In this document: piece after piece, positions 56,176-64,000 of the stretch
Numbering within the stretch: position 1 is the first letter of the stretch
Layout of the letters: the number at the start of each line of letters is the position of its first letter
DNA from: Qiania dongpingensis
GTDB taxonomy: Bacteria; Bacillota; Clostridia; Lachnospirales; Lachnospiraceae
Length of the DNA: 64,000 bases
Direction: 5' to 3'
Assembly: GCF_014337195.1 (NCBI RefSeq)
Contig: NZ_CP060634.1
Coordinates: 930,001-994,000, forward strand
Made by a program: the position numbers and the translations under genes
The notes under the pieces: generated by a model
The model's input: the letters and a program-made list of their open reading frames with translations, nothing else
Database searches by the model: none
Told to the model about the DNA's origin: nothing

Positions 56176-56979
56176 ATGGAACAATTATACGTCCTGGGCA
56201 CAGGCAACGCCCAGGCCACCAGATGCTATAATACCTGCTTCGCCGTTCGGGATGGCGAGGAATATTTCCTCGTGGACGCCGGGGGCGGAAACGGAATCCT
56301 GACGGTCCTTGAAGACATGGAGGTTCCTCTGGACCATATCCACCATATCTTTGTCACCCACGAACACAACGACCATATACTCGGCATGGTATGGATGATC
56401 CGCATGATCGCCACCTCCATCCTGAAGGGAAAATACGAGGGAAACCTGTATATCTACTGCCATGACGGCCTCGTGGATACGATCAGGACCTTATGCTCTC
56501 TGACCATTCAGAAAAAATTCTGCGACTGCATCGGCAGCCGGATTCTTTTGGTGCCGGTACAGGACGGCGACCAGAAGCACATTCTGGATTATGACGTGAC
56601 CTTTTTCGACATCCTGTCCACAAAAGCCAGACAGTTTGGATTCACCACGACACTAAAGAACGGAAGAAGGCTCACATGCGCAGGGGACGAGCCCTATAAT
56701 CCGGGCTGTGAAGCCTATGTGGCCGGAAGCGACTGGCTCCTCCACGAAGCGTTCTGCCTGTACGGAGACCGGGAACGGTTCAAGCCCTATGAAAAACATC
56801 ACAGCACCGTAAAGGAAGCCTGTGAGCTGGCTGAAAACCTGCATATCCCCAATCTGGTTTTGTGGCATACTGAGGACAAGGACATTAAAAACCGGAAGAG
56901 AAACTACACGGCAGAGGGAAATGAATATTATTCCGGCAGGCTTTTTGTGCCGGATGACCGGGAGATCCTGGATCTATGA
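56176..56979 (+). CDS. MBL-fold metallohydrolase
   Basis: 267 residues. The zinc-binding motif is VTHEHNDHILG (HxHxDH) at about 61-71, with FLVDAGGGNGIL as the strand before it and LLHEAFC and LWHTEDKD as later ligand regions. The organisation, including GTGNAQATRCYNTCFAV at the start, resembles RNase Z/ElaC and arylsulfatase-like members, but it lacks the exosite of RNase Z, so a tRNA role is unlikely. The substrate is unknown. It overlaps the GDPD gene by four bases. Confidence 0.85.
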   Translation: MEQLYVLGTGNAQATRCYNTCFAVRDGEEYFLVDAGGGNGILTVLEDMEVPLDHIHHIFVTHEHNDHILGMVWMIRMIATSILKGKYEGNLYIYCHDGLVDTIRTLCSLTIQKKFCDCIGSRILLVPVQDGDQKHILDYDVTFFDILSTKARQFGFTTTLKNGRRLTCAGDEPYNPGCEAYVAGSDWLLHEAFCLYGDRERFKPYEKHHSTVKEACELAENLHIPNLVLWHTEDKDIKNRKRNYTAEGNEYYSGRLFVPDDREILDL

Positions 56980-57911
56980 CAATCCTTCTTATTCTCCTGA
57001 TCCTGGTCCTCGTATGCGTTGTCCTGTCCTTACTGTATCTGTACCTGATCATGCCCGCCCTCGGCCATAAGGGCGACATCGCTTCCCTGACGGGCTATTA
57101 TTACGCTCACAGGGGCCTCCATGATATGAGTACCATGCCGGGCAGGAAATCCGGTATCCAAAAGGAGAAAACCTTCAAGAGCCGGAAAAAGCGGAAAGCG
57201 GCGGCGGCTTCCTCGGACAGACAGACGTCCGTATCCGAGGCCAGGCCGGAAAATTCCATGGCCGCGTTTCGTGCGGCAGTGGAAGCCGGATACGGCATTG
57301 AGCTGGATGTGCAGCTCACTAAGGACAACATCCCTGTCGTATTCCACGACTATTCTCTGGAAAGAGTATGCCATGTCCCCGGTGAAATAAAAGATTTTAC
57401 TTATGAAGAGCTAAAGGAATTTACGCTGAACGGAACCACGGAAAGGATTCCCCGGTTTGAGGATGTCCTGAATATGGTAAACGGCAGGATCCCGCTGCTG
57501 ATCGAATACAAGGTGGAGCGGTTCGATACCTCTGTCTGTACCATCTGCGACGAGCTGCTGGGCACTTATCCCGGACTGTATTTTATCGAATCCTTCAATC
57601 CACTGGTCCTGCGATGGTATAAAAAGAACCGGCCTCAGATAGTCCGCGGCCAGCTCTCTGCAAAGTTCAAAAACGACAACCTGTTCATGCATTATTTTTT
57701 CCTATCTCCCCTGCACCACCTTCTGTTTAACTTTTTGACCAAGCCGGATTTCATCGCTTACGACTGTACCTGCGCCGACGCGGTCTCCCGGCGTATCTGC
57801 CGGAACCTCTATAAAAATCTGGCTGTGGCATGGACCATACGCTCCAAGGAGGATATGGAACAGTTCAAAGCACAGTTCGATCTGTTCATATTTGAAGGCT
57901 TCCGTCCCTGA
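56976..57911 (+). CDS. glycerophosphodiester phosphodiesterase family protein
   Basis: 311 residues with an N-terminal membrane anchor (about 1-27). The GDPD catalytic motifs are HRGLHD (about 46-51), PENSMAAF (about 91-98) and ELDVQLTKDNIPVVFHD, which bind the metal and supply the two histidines. Between HRG and PEN there is an insertion of nearly 40 residues, rich in lysine and arginine (KTFKSRKKRKAAAASSD), where related proteins have only a few. It is coupled to the MBL gene by a four-base overlap and ends 26 bases into the converging HAD gene. Confidence 0.88.
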   Translation: MTILLILLILVLVCVVLSLLYLYLIMPALGHKGDIASLTGYYYAHRGLHDMSTMPGRKSGIQKEKTFKSRKKRKAAAASSDRQTSVSEARPENSMAAFRAAVEAGYGIELDVQLTKDNIPVVFHDYSLERVCHVPGEIKDFTYEELKEFTLNGTTERIPRFEDVLNMVNGRIPLLIEYKVERFDTSVCTICDELLGTYPGLYFIESFNPLVLRWYKKNRPQIVRGQLSAKFKNDNLFMHYFFLSPLHHLLFNFLTKPDFIAYDCTCADAVSRRICRNLYKNLAVAWTIRSKEDMEQFKAQFDLFIFEGFRP

Positions 57912-58578
57912 CCGGACGGAAGCTGTCATATACGGCTTTTACGTAATCCGCATCTACCTCCCGCAGGTTTTTTGTGAGTCTAGTGGCGCAGGAGAGGTCC
58001 TGATCACCGGAATCCGGATTTACAAACCCAATGCTTGGCATTCCCGCATTCTTCGCCGCGCATACTCCATGGCAGGAATCCTCCACTACCAGACATTCCT
58101 CCGGCCTCGTCCCCAGAGCCGCGGCCGCCTTTAAGAACACATCCGGAGCCGGCTTCGGGTTCGGCACGCCTTCTCCGCTTATCAGCTGATTGAAATACTC
58201 CTGAATCCCCAATGCCTCTGTGGCCAGGAGAATGTTTTCATAGGGAGAGGAGGAAGCGACCGCCATGGAATACCCGGCATTTTTAAGCGACCTGAGCATT
58301 TCTGTGACTCCGTCCACAGGCGGATAGCCGTCCCGTTGGTATAAAAACGCTTTATATCCCTTCATGATCTCATTAAAAGCTTCTGCGTCTATGGGCAGAT
58401 TGAATTTCTCTATTAGGCCTTCTATGATCACGATGTTCGTCGTCCCGACGTATTTTTTGTACTCGTCATAAGTCAATGATTTCTCCCATCTTTCAAGGGC
58501 CATCAGATACGCCCGGTAATGAACAGGCTCACTGTTCACCAGGACGCCGTCCATATCGAATATGATACTTTTAAGCAT
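57886..58578 (-). CDS. HAD-superfamily phosphatase (beta-phosphoglucomutase-like)
   Basis: 230 residues starting MLKSIIFDMDGVLVNSEP after AGAGGAGA; the longer frame to 58635 lacks a site. Motif I is DMDGVLV with the nucleophile and acid aspartates, motif II VASSS, motif III and IV KPAPDVFLKAAAALG and VVEDSCHGVCAAKNAG. The cap is the small helical type of the beta-PGM/PGP group. The specific substrate, a sugar phosphate, cannot be assigned. It converges on the GDPD gene with a 26-base overlap of their ends. Confidence 0.88.
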   Translation of the reverse strand: MLKSIIFDMDGVLVNSEPVHYRAYLMALERWEKSLTYDEYKKYVGTTNIVIIEGLIEKFNLPIDAEAFNEIMKGYKAFLYQRDGYPPVDGVTEMLRSLKNAGYSMAVASSSPYENILLATEALGIQEYFNQLISGEGVPNPKPAPDVFLKAAAALGTRPEECLVVEDSCHGVCAAKNAGMPSIGFVNPDSGDQDLSCATRLTKNLREVDADYVKAVYDSFRPVRDGSLQI

Positions 58579-58682
58579 TCTCGTCTCCTCTTCTTTCCGT
58601 CCGTCATTACTGTACGGCCGTTTCCTTTTATCCATAAGCCTCTGTCATTATAGAAAATATTTCCGCAAATATCAAGAAGCCG

Positions 58683-58711
58683 TTGCCCTCTTTTTCCACT
58701 TAAGCTATAAT
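58683..58711 (+). promoter_or_regulatory. sigma-A promoter of aroC
   Basis: TTGCCC, exactly 17 bases, TATAAT. Confidence 0.75.
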
Positions 58712-58745
58712 TATCGAAAAAGAAGTTTAAGGAGGCAATACCGCC

Positions 58746-59924
58746 ATGTCAGGTTCGACTTACGGAAAGATATTTACATTTACCACCTGGGGGGAGTCCC
58801 ACGGAAAGGCCCTGGGGGCCGTCATAGACGGCTGTCCGGCCGGTATCCCGATCTGTGAGGAAGATATCCAGTCTTATCTGGACAGGCGCAAGCCCGGCCA
58901 GAGCCGTTTTACCACCAAGCGCGCCGAGGACGACGCCGTACAGGTCCTGTCCGGCGTCTTTGAGGGATATACCACCGGAACTCCCATTTCCATGGCCGTG
59001 TTCAACAAAGACCAGCGTTCTCTGGATTATTCTGAGATTGCCTCCTATTACCGTCCCGGACATGCGGACTATACCTTCGATAAAAAATATGGGTTCCGGG
59101 ATTACCGCGGCGGCGGACGCTCTTCCGGGAGGGAAACCATAGGCCGTGTGGCGGCCGGGGCCGTTGCCATAAAGATCCTGAATGCGCTTGGCATTGAAGT
59201 CCATGCCTATTCAAGGGAAATCGGAGGCATTTCCTGCGACGCTTCTCAGATGGATCTGTCCCTTTGCGCTCAAAATCCATTTTATATGCCGGATGCAGCG
59301 GCGGCAGAAAAGGTACGGGCTTTTGCCGAACAGAAAATGACAGAAAAAGATTCCATGGGCGGCATCATAGAATGTATGGTCACTCATATGCCGGCCGGCA
59401 TCGGCGAACCGGTTTTTGAAAAACTTGACGCCAATCTGTCCAAAGCCCTCTTTTCCATCGGCGCGGTAAAGGGAGTAGAAATCGGAGACGGCTTTGCCGC
59501 CGCCAGGGCCGCCGGCTCAGAAAACAACGATTCCTTTCTCCCCCCGCACGAAGATCCTGCCATCGGCGGCACAGAAAACGGCCGTGTGAAGAACCTCCGC
59601 AAATCCACCAACCACGCGGGCGGCATCCTGGGCGGCATGAGCGACGGCTCCGACATCATCATCCGGGCCGCGGTCAAACCCACTCCTTCCATTGCCAGGG
59701 AACAGCAGACCGTCACGCGGGACGGAAGCCCTGTTTCCATCTCCATCAAAGGGCGCCACGATCCTATGATCGTCCCCCGGGCGGTGGTGGTCGTGGAATC
59801 CATGGTGGCCGTCACACTGGTGGACATGCTTTTTGCCGGCATGTCGGCCAGGATGGATAAAATCTGCGAATTTTTCGGACGTACCGCGGACACGCCACGT
59901 TTCCTGAACGGAGAACGGATATGA
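58746..59924 (+). CDS. aroC: chorismate synthase
   Basis: Makes chorismate from EPSP with reduced FMN, the last shared step of aromatic amino acid synthesis. The 392 residues contain GESHGKALGAVIDGCPAG, RPGHADYTFDKKYGFRDYRGGGRSSGRETIGRVAAGA (split by the conserved histidine and arginines) and the C-terminal RHDPMIVPRAVVVVESM. The AAGGAGG site supports the start. Its end overlaps the next gene, a UvrA paralogue, by four bases, an unexpected coupling of shikimate and DNA-repair-like genes. Confidence 0.97.
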   Translation: MSGSTYGKIFTFTTWGESHGKALGAVIDGCPAGIPICEEDIQSYLDRRKPGQSRFTTKRAEDDAVQVLSGVFEGYTTGTPISMAVFNKDQRSLDYSEIASYYRPGHADYTFDKKYGFRDYRGGGRSSGRETIGRVAAGAVAIKILNALGIEVHAYSREIGGISCDASQMDLSLCAQNPFYMPDAAAAEKVRAFAEQKMTEKDSMGGIIECMVTHMPAGIGEPVFEKLDANLSKALFSIGAVKGVEIGDGFAAARAAGSENNDSFLPPHEDPAIGGTENGRVKNLRKSTNHAGGILGGMSDGSDIIIRAAVKPTPSIAREQQTVTRDGSPVSISIKGRHDPMIVPRAVVVVESMVAVTLVDMLFAGMSARMDKICEFFGRTADTPRFLNGERI

Positions 59925-62353
59925 AGGACATTGAGATCTGCGGCGCAAGCCACGGTAATCTCAAGCATATCTCAGTGAGCATCCCACGGAATAAGCTGGT
60001 CGTCCTCACCGGCCTGTCCGGATCCGGCAAAACGACGCTGGCGGTGGATGTCCTCTACCAGGAATGCCAGAGACAATATTTAGAGGCTATTTCTTATCAG
60101 GGCATCAACAAGCCGGATGTGGAGGCCGTGAAAAACGCCTCCCCGGCCATCGTGATAGGACAGGAAGAAAAAAATATCAATCCCCGCTCCTCCCTCGGTA
60201 CATCCACCGACATCTATACGGATCTAAGAATGCTCTTTGAAAAGCTCGGAGTCCGCACCTGCCCCGGCTGCGGAAAGCTTGTGGACGCTTCCGTCTGCAG
60301 AGAGGAAGTTAAAAAAACGGAGGACGATTTCATCGTATATATGTACTGCAGTCATTGCGGCCATAAGATGGAAAAGCTCACCCGCTCTCACTTTTCTTTC
60401 AACACCAGAAAGGGCGCCTGCGCTGTCTGTTCCGGTCTGGGAAAGGTTTGGAAGCCAGATCTCCGTAAGATCCTGAATCCTGAGCTCTCCCTGGAAAGCG
60501 GCGCGGTCACACTCTGGAAATACCGATACAAGGACTATCAGCTGGAGCTATTAAGAAAAGTGTTCACACAACTGGGAATCTCTCTCGATTTTCAAAAACC
60601 GCTTCGTCTGTTCCAGGAAAAAGAAATGACCGTTCTTTTGTACGGAACGGAAAGCCCCGAATTTAAGACCGCCTTCGGGGATATTAAAACTGATAGATTC
60701 GAAGGAATTCTTCCCAGCCTGTGGCGGAAGCTGGAAGAAAAATCCGGACAGAGCAATTCTCCGGAGGAATTTTTCTCCTACGAAACATGTCCTGTCTGCC
60801 GTGGAGAACGGCTGAAGGAAGACAGCAGGAATGTGACGGTGAACGGCGTCCGGCTCCCGCAGCTGTCCGAAATGCCTCTGGACGAACTTTCTGCCTGGCT
60901 CCGCGGCCTGGAAAATAAACTGGACATCCACCAGAAAGGCGCCGCTGTCCAATATTTAACAGATCTGAAATCCAAGGTTGACCGTCTGATCCGCGTAGGC
61001 TTAGGTTATCTGCATCTGGATCGCCAGACCATGACTCTCTCCGGCGGAGAAAAACGCAGGGTGAAGCTGTCCGCCGCCCTGGATTCCGATCTGACCGGCA
61101 TCCTCTATATTCTGGATGAACCTACCGTGGGGCTTCATCCCAAAGATACCGAGGGAGTCGTCCGGACCTTAAAAGAGCTTCGGGATAAGGAAAATACCAT
61201 TCTCGTCATCGAACATGACGAGGACGTGATACGAGCCGCCGATCATATCATTGATATGGGCCCCGGTTCCGGCCGTCACGGCGGCAGTATTCTGGCTGCC
61301 GGCGACTATCCGTCTCTCCTTCGCTCTCCTGCCTCCATAACTGGGAATTATTTCCGCACCTCCCATGAGGTCCGAAGAACTCCCCGTTCCGGAAACGGCC
61401 GTCTGGAGATCCGGCACGCAGACTCTCACAATGTCGTGGACATCGATGTCTGTTTCCCGACAGGCTGTCTCACCGTAGTGACCGGCGTATCCGGGGCCGG
61501 AAAAAGCAGTCTTGTATTCGGAGCCCTTGCGGAGCATTTCACCGGCAGTGACGCCGTTTCGAACCAAGTGATCGGAAGCGATTCCTTTGATCGGCTCATC
61601 ACAGTCAGACAGTCCTCTCTCACCACGATGAAGCGTTCAAACATCGCTACCTATACCGGCGCGTATGACGAACTCCGCGCTCTCTTCGGCAGACTCCCCG
61701 AATCCATGGAAAAGGGCTTCGGGCCGAAGGACTTTTCCTTTAACACCGGAAGCGGACGCTGTGAAACCTGCGGCGGACTCGGATATGTGGTGAGCAATAT
61801 GCTGTTCTTCCAGGATGTGGAGGTCATATGCCCCGCCTGCGGCGGCAGCCGGTTCATTCCGGAGCTCCTGGCTGTCAAATACCTCGGACATTCCATCAAT
61901 GACATCCTCCGCATGTCTGTGAATGAAGCGGCAGAAATGTTTCCCGAAACCGCAAAGCTGGCCCGGATTCTTTCCACACTGAAGGACATCGGCCTTGGGT
62001 ATCTGGAGCTTGGACAGCCCCTTACAACCTTGTCCGGCGGCGAAAAACAGCGTTTAAAGCTGGCCGTGGAGCTGTTCCGAAACCGCGGTAAGAAAAACCT
62101 GTATTTAATCGATGAGCCTACCGTGGGCCTCCATCCCCTGGACGTGGAAAATCTGATGGCTCTGTTTGACAAAATGGTGGAACACGGGAATACCGTCATC
62201 GTGATCGAGCACAATCTCCAGGTCATCCGTCGAGCCGACTGGATCATCGATATGGGACCTGGAGGAGGCAGTTCCGGAGGTAAAATAGTCGCCTGCGGAA
62301 CCCCCTTCATGATCAAAAATAATCCCCTGTCCGCCACAGGCAGATACCTATGA
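59921..62353 (+). CDS. short UvrA paralogue (class II UvrA-like ABC ATPase)
   Basis: 810 residues, about 130 fewer than true UvrA. Two ABC ATPase units: GLSGSGKTTLAVD with TLSGGEKRRVKL and YILDEPTVGLHP, then GVSGAGKSSLVFG with TLSGGEKQRLKLAVEL and LIDEPTVGLHP. The zinc modules are CPGC...CSHC and CAVC...CPVC in the first half and CETCGGLG...CPACGGS in the second. The segment between the first zinc knuckle and CAVC is too short to hold the UvrB-binding domain, so it is likely a UvrA2-type protein, involved in drug tolerance or DNA-damage signalling, not in standard excision repair. Confidence 0.88.
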   Translation: MKDIEICGASHGNLKHISVSIPRNKLVVLTGLSGSGKTTLAVDVLYQECQRQYLEAISYQGINKPDVEAVKNASPAIVIGQEEKNINPRSSLGTSTDIYTDLRMLFEKLGVRTCPGCGKLVDASVCREEVKKTEDDFIVYMYCSHCGHKMEKLTRSHFSFNTRKGACAVCSGLGKVWKPDLRKILNPELSLESGAVTLWKYRYKDYQLELLRKVFTQLGISLDFQKPLRLFQEKEMTVLLYGTESPEFKTAFGDIKTDRFEGILPSLWRKLEEKSGQSNSPEEFFSYETCPVCRGERLKEDSRNVTVNGVRLPQLSEMPLDELSAWLRGLENKLDIHQKGAAVQYLTDLKSKVDRLIRVGLGYLHLDRQTMTLSGGEKRRVKLSAALDSDLTGILYILDEPTVGLHPKDTEGVVRTLKELRDKENTILVIEHDEDVIRAADHIIDMGPGSGRHGGSILAAGDYPSLLRSPASITGNYFRTSHEVRRTPRSGNGRLEIRHADSHNVVDIDVCFPTGCLTVVTGVSGAGKSSLVFGALAEHFTGSDAVSNQVIGSDSFDRLITVRQSSLTTMKRSNIATYTGAYDELRALFGRLPESMEKGFGPKDFSFNTGSGRCETCGGLGYVVSNMLFFQDVEVICPACGGSRFIPELLAVKYLGHSINDILRMSVNEAAEMFPETAKLARILSTLKDIGLGYLELGQPLTTLSGGEKQRLKLAVELFRNRGKKNLYLIDEPTVGLHPLDVENLMALFDKMVEHGNTVIVIEHNLQVIRRADWIIDMGPGGGSSGGKIVACGTPFMIKNNPLSATGRYL

Positions 62354-62396
62354 GCAGACCGGATACCGTAATTTTATAAAAACAAGGAGAAGTTCC

Positions 62397-63038
62397 ATGA
62401 AAAATATTCTTTGCTTCGGAGATTCCAACACCTGGGGGTACGTGCCTCTTTTAAGACGGCGCTACTCAGAAAAGGAGCGGTGGCCCATGAAAATGGCGGA
62501 GGCTCTGGGGGATGGTTATCGTGTCATCGAGGAGGGTCTGAACGGCCGAACGACCGCCTTTACCGATTATCTGGAGCCTTACCGCAATGCTCTGGAATAT
62601 ATAGCTCCCTGCGTGATCAGCCATGCTCCCCTGGACTTTGTCATCGTCATGCTCGGCACCAACGATACCAAGATCCGATATCACGTACCGGCCCAGGAGA
62701 TCACCGACGGCATGGAGAATCTGATCAAAAAGCTGCGTTTCTACTATCCGGCGGACAAATATCCGCTTCTTCCGCAGATATTATTAGCCGCTCCCGGCCC
62801 CATCATCCCTCTGAAAACTGAAACTTCCTTTGACGGCACCTCTGCGGAAAAAGTCCGTTTGCTGCCCAAAACTTATGAAGCACTGGCAAAAAAGCTGGAC
62901 TGCCTCTTCTTTAACACCCAGACGGTACTGACGGAAAAGGACCTGGGCGGTGACGGACTCCATCTCACAAAAGAAGGCCATGGCAAACTCGCCGCAGCCT
63001 TCACAGACATTGTCTCAGAATATTTCCGGGACCGTTAA
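62397..63038 (+). CDS. SGNH/GDSL hydrolase
   Basis: 213 residues. Block I ILCFGDSNTWGY with the nucleophile serine, block III VIVMLGTNDTK with the oxyanion asparagine, and block V DGLHLTKEGH with the aspartate-histidine pair are all present. Related proteins are arylesterases and acyl-CoA thioesterase-like enzymes or carbohydrate deacetylases. There is no signal peptide, so it acts in the cytoplasm. It follows the UvrA paralogue by 43 bases with its own AAGGAGAAG site. Confidence 0.88.
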   Translation: MKNILCFGDSNTWGYVPLLRRRYSEKERWPMKMAEALGDGYRVIEEGLNGRTTAFTDYLEPYRNALEYIAPCVISHAPLDFVIVMLGTNDTKIRYHVPAQEITDGMENLIKKLRFYYPADKYPLLPQILLAAPGPIIPLKTETSFDGTSAEKVRLLPKTYEALAKKLDCLFFNTQTVLTEKDLGGDGLHLTKEGHGKLAAAFTDIVSEYFRDR

Positions 63039-63047
63039 AAACCTCAT

Positions 63048-64000
63048 TCAATCAGCCTTTACGCCATACTTCTCGTACAGTTCCTTTACCCCTTCGATGG
63101 AACGGAGGCCGCTGATGGAATCACTGGCCGAGAGGTTGGCCGCGGCAGACGCCGCGCCGATACGCAGGGCCTCCTGCATGGGCAGCTTTTTATAAATAGA
63201 GTACAGGATTCCGGCGCAGAAAGCGTCTCCCGCGCCCACCGCTCCCACTATGTACCCTTTCGGCAGGCGGAGGGAAGGCTCCTCACAATAGTTCCCGGAG
63301 GCATCCAGAGCACATCCCACCTCCGGCGCGTGCACTACGGCACATTTTCTGACGCCGAGCGCCATCAGCTTTCTGCAGATCTCCGGCAGCGCCTCACGTT
63401 TCAGGCCGCCGTCCTCGCTTCTCGCCTCGATTCCGGCTATCATCCCGCCTTCTGTCTCATTTACGATCAGATAATCCGTATAGGGCAGAGACGGAATCAC
63501 CAGGCGCTGCATCAGCCCTTCATCTTTAGTGCTCGCCACATCCATGGCCGTCTCGATGCCGCGCGCCTTTACGTCATGGAAAAACCGCGCCATGACTGTA
63601 CCGTACTCTTCATCGGGCAGATCCATACTGTCCAAAAGCGCGCCGTATCCCGTCAGCAAAAGCTCACAGTCCAGCTTATCCAGATCCACATGCTCCGGAG
63701 AAAACAGGCGGCAGGCTCCTCTGTCATGGAAAAAAGTCCTTTCCCCCGTACTTTCTATGGTCATCACATCGGAAAAAGAAGTGACCGCCTTATCCGTTGC
63801 CAAGATCCCCTCTGTATCAATCCCGTACTCTGTCAGCCTCTGTTTTATGAAAATCCCGTTGTCATCCTCTCCCACCAGGCTGATGCTCTTGATGGGGATG
63901 GATGAGTCCAGCGCTTTGATCCCGCACGCCGTATTCGCCGCACATCCTCCGATTCCCCTGGCAACCGAGCTTATGTCCGCCAGCATCCCTTTCTTAGGAT
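63048..64000 (-). CDS. PfkB-family sugar kinase, 5' end cut by window edge
   Basis: The reading frame is open to the right edge (the codons before the ATG at 63986 read P-K-K-G-M-L-A-D-I), and the protein would lack its first strand if it began there, so the real start lies outside. Present are RGIGGCAANTACGIKAL (substrate motif) and GAVGAGDAFCAGILYSIYKKL (catalytic aspartate). The normal DTTGAGD is GAVGAGD here, as in several ribokinase and adenosine-kinase-like members. The sugar cannot be assigned. It is convergent with the SGNH gene, with nine bases between their stops. Confidence 0.85.
   Translation of the reverse strand, partial: PKKGMLADISSVARGIGGCAANTACGIKALDSSIPIKSISLVGEDDNGIFIKQRLTEYGIDTEGILATDKAVTSFSDVMTIESTGERTFFHDRGACRLFSPEHVDLDKLDCELLLTGYGALLDSMDLPDEEYGTVMARFFHDVKARGIETAMDVASTKDEGLMQRLVIPSLPYTDYLIVNETEGGMIAGIEARSEDGGLKREALPEICRKLMALGVRKCAVVHAPEVGCALDASGNYCEEPSLRLPKGYIVGAVGAGDAFCAGILYSIYKKLPMQEALRIGAASAAANLSASDSISGLRSIEGVKELYEKYGVKAD

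Overview
The window is ordinary chromosomal DNA of a spore-forming, low-to-mid GC Clostridia species. It most resembles the Lachnospiraceae, judged from gene order (hrcA-grpE-dnaK-dnaJ next to hemW-lepA-spoIIP-gpr and a divergent rpsT), from the sporulation genes spoIIP, gpr and a GerMN lipoprotein, and from a base composition near 50 %. This is inference from gene content; there is no rRNA, tRNA, phage, CRISPR array or plasmid signature here.

Layout. 1-8.4 kb (minus strand): the start of an M29 aminopeptidase, several small membrane proteins, an HD phosphohydrolase and a VanZ protein, then the complete de novo pyrimidine operon pyrC-pyrF-pyrK-pyrD-pyrE behind a good sigma-A promoter, followed by a 50-residue membrane protein. 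8.5-10.8 kb: an NhaC antiporter, repeat copy A and a small membrane protein. 10.9-15.9 kb: the class I heat-shock operon hrcA-grpE-dnaK-dnaJ with an exact CIRCE operator. 16.2-22.6 kb: repeat copy B, hemW, lepA, spoIIP, gpr. 22.6-29.8 kb (plus strand): rpsT, a 4Fe-4S aldo/keto reductase, then a lysine riboswitch with promoter and terminator in front of hyuA-hyuB-nhaC. 29.8-39.5 kb (mostly minus): repeat copy C, holA, a fructokinase-like gene, comEC, a GerMN lipoprotein, a two-component pair, comEA and a small DMT transporter. 39.5-46.9 kb: arginine biosynthesis as argC-argJ-(NSS transporter)-argB-argD, divergent from argG across an intergenic region with mirrored promoters and likely ArgR boxes. 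47-53.9 kb: corA, a flavodoxin-like reductase, typA, mscS, glgB. 54-64 kb: a paired chromate transporter, repeat copy D, a zinc-ribbon membrane protein, MBL and GDPD enzymes, a HAD phosphatase, aroC coupled to a short UvrA paralogue, an SGNH hydrolase and the main part of a PfkB kinase running off the right edge.

Two things stand out. First, the lysine riboswitch governs an ATP-dependent amidase-type enzyme pair (HyuA/HyuB) plus an NhaC-type carrier. This suggests an operon that is switched on when lysine is scarce and that takes up and opens a lysine-related cyclic amide; the substrate is inference. Second, an interspersed element of about 0.5 kb occurs in three long and two truncated copies. 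It lies downstream of gene 3' ends in the same orientation as the upstream gene, is bracketed by an inverted repeat, and contains a hairpin with a compensatory base-pair change, so it may be a structured RNA or a terminator-associated mobile element.
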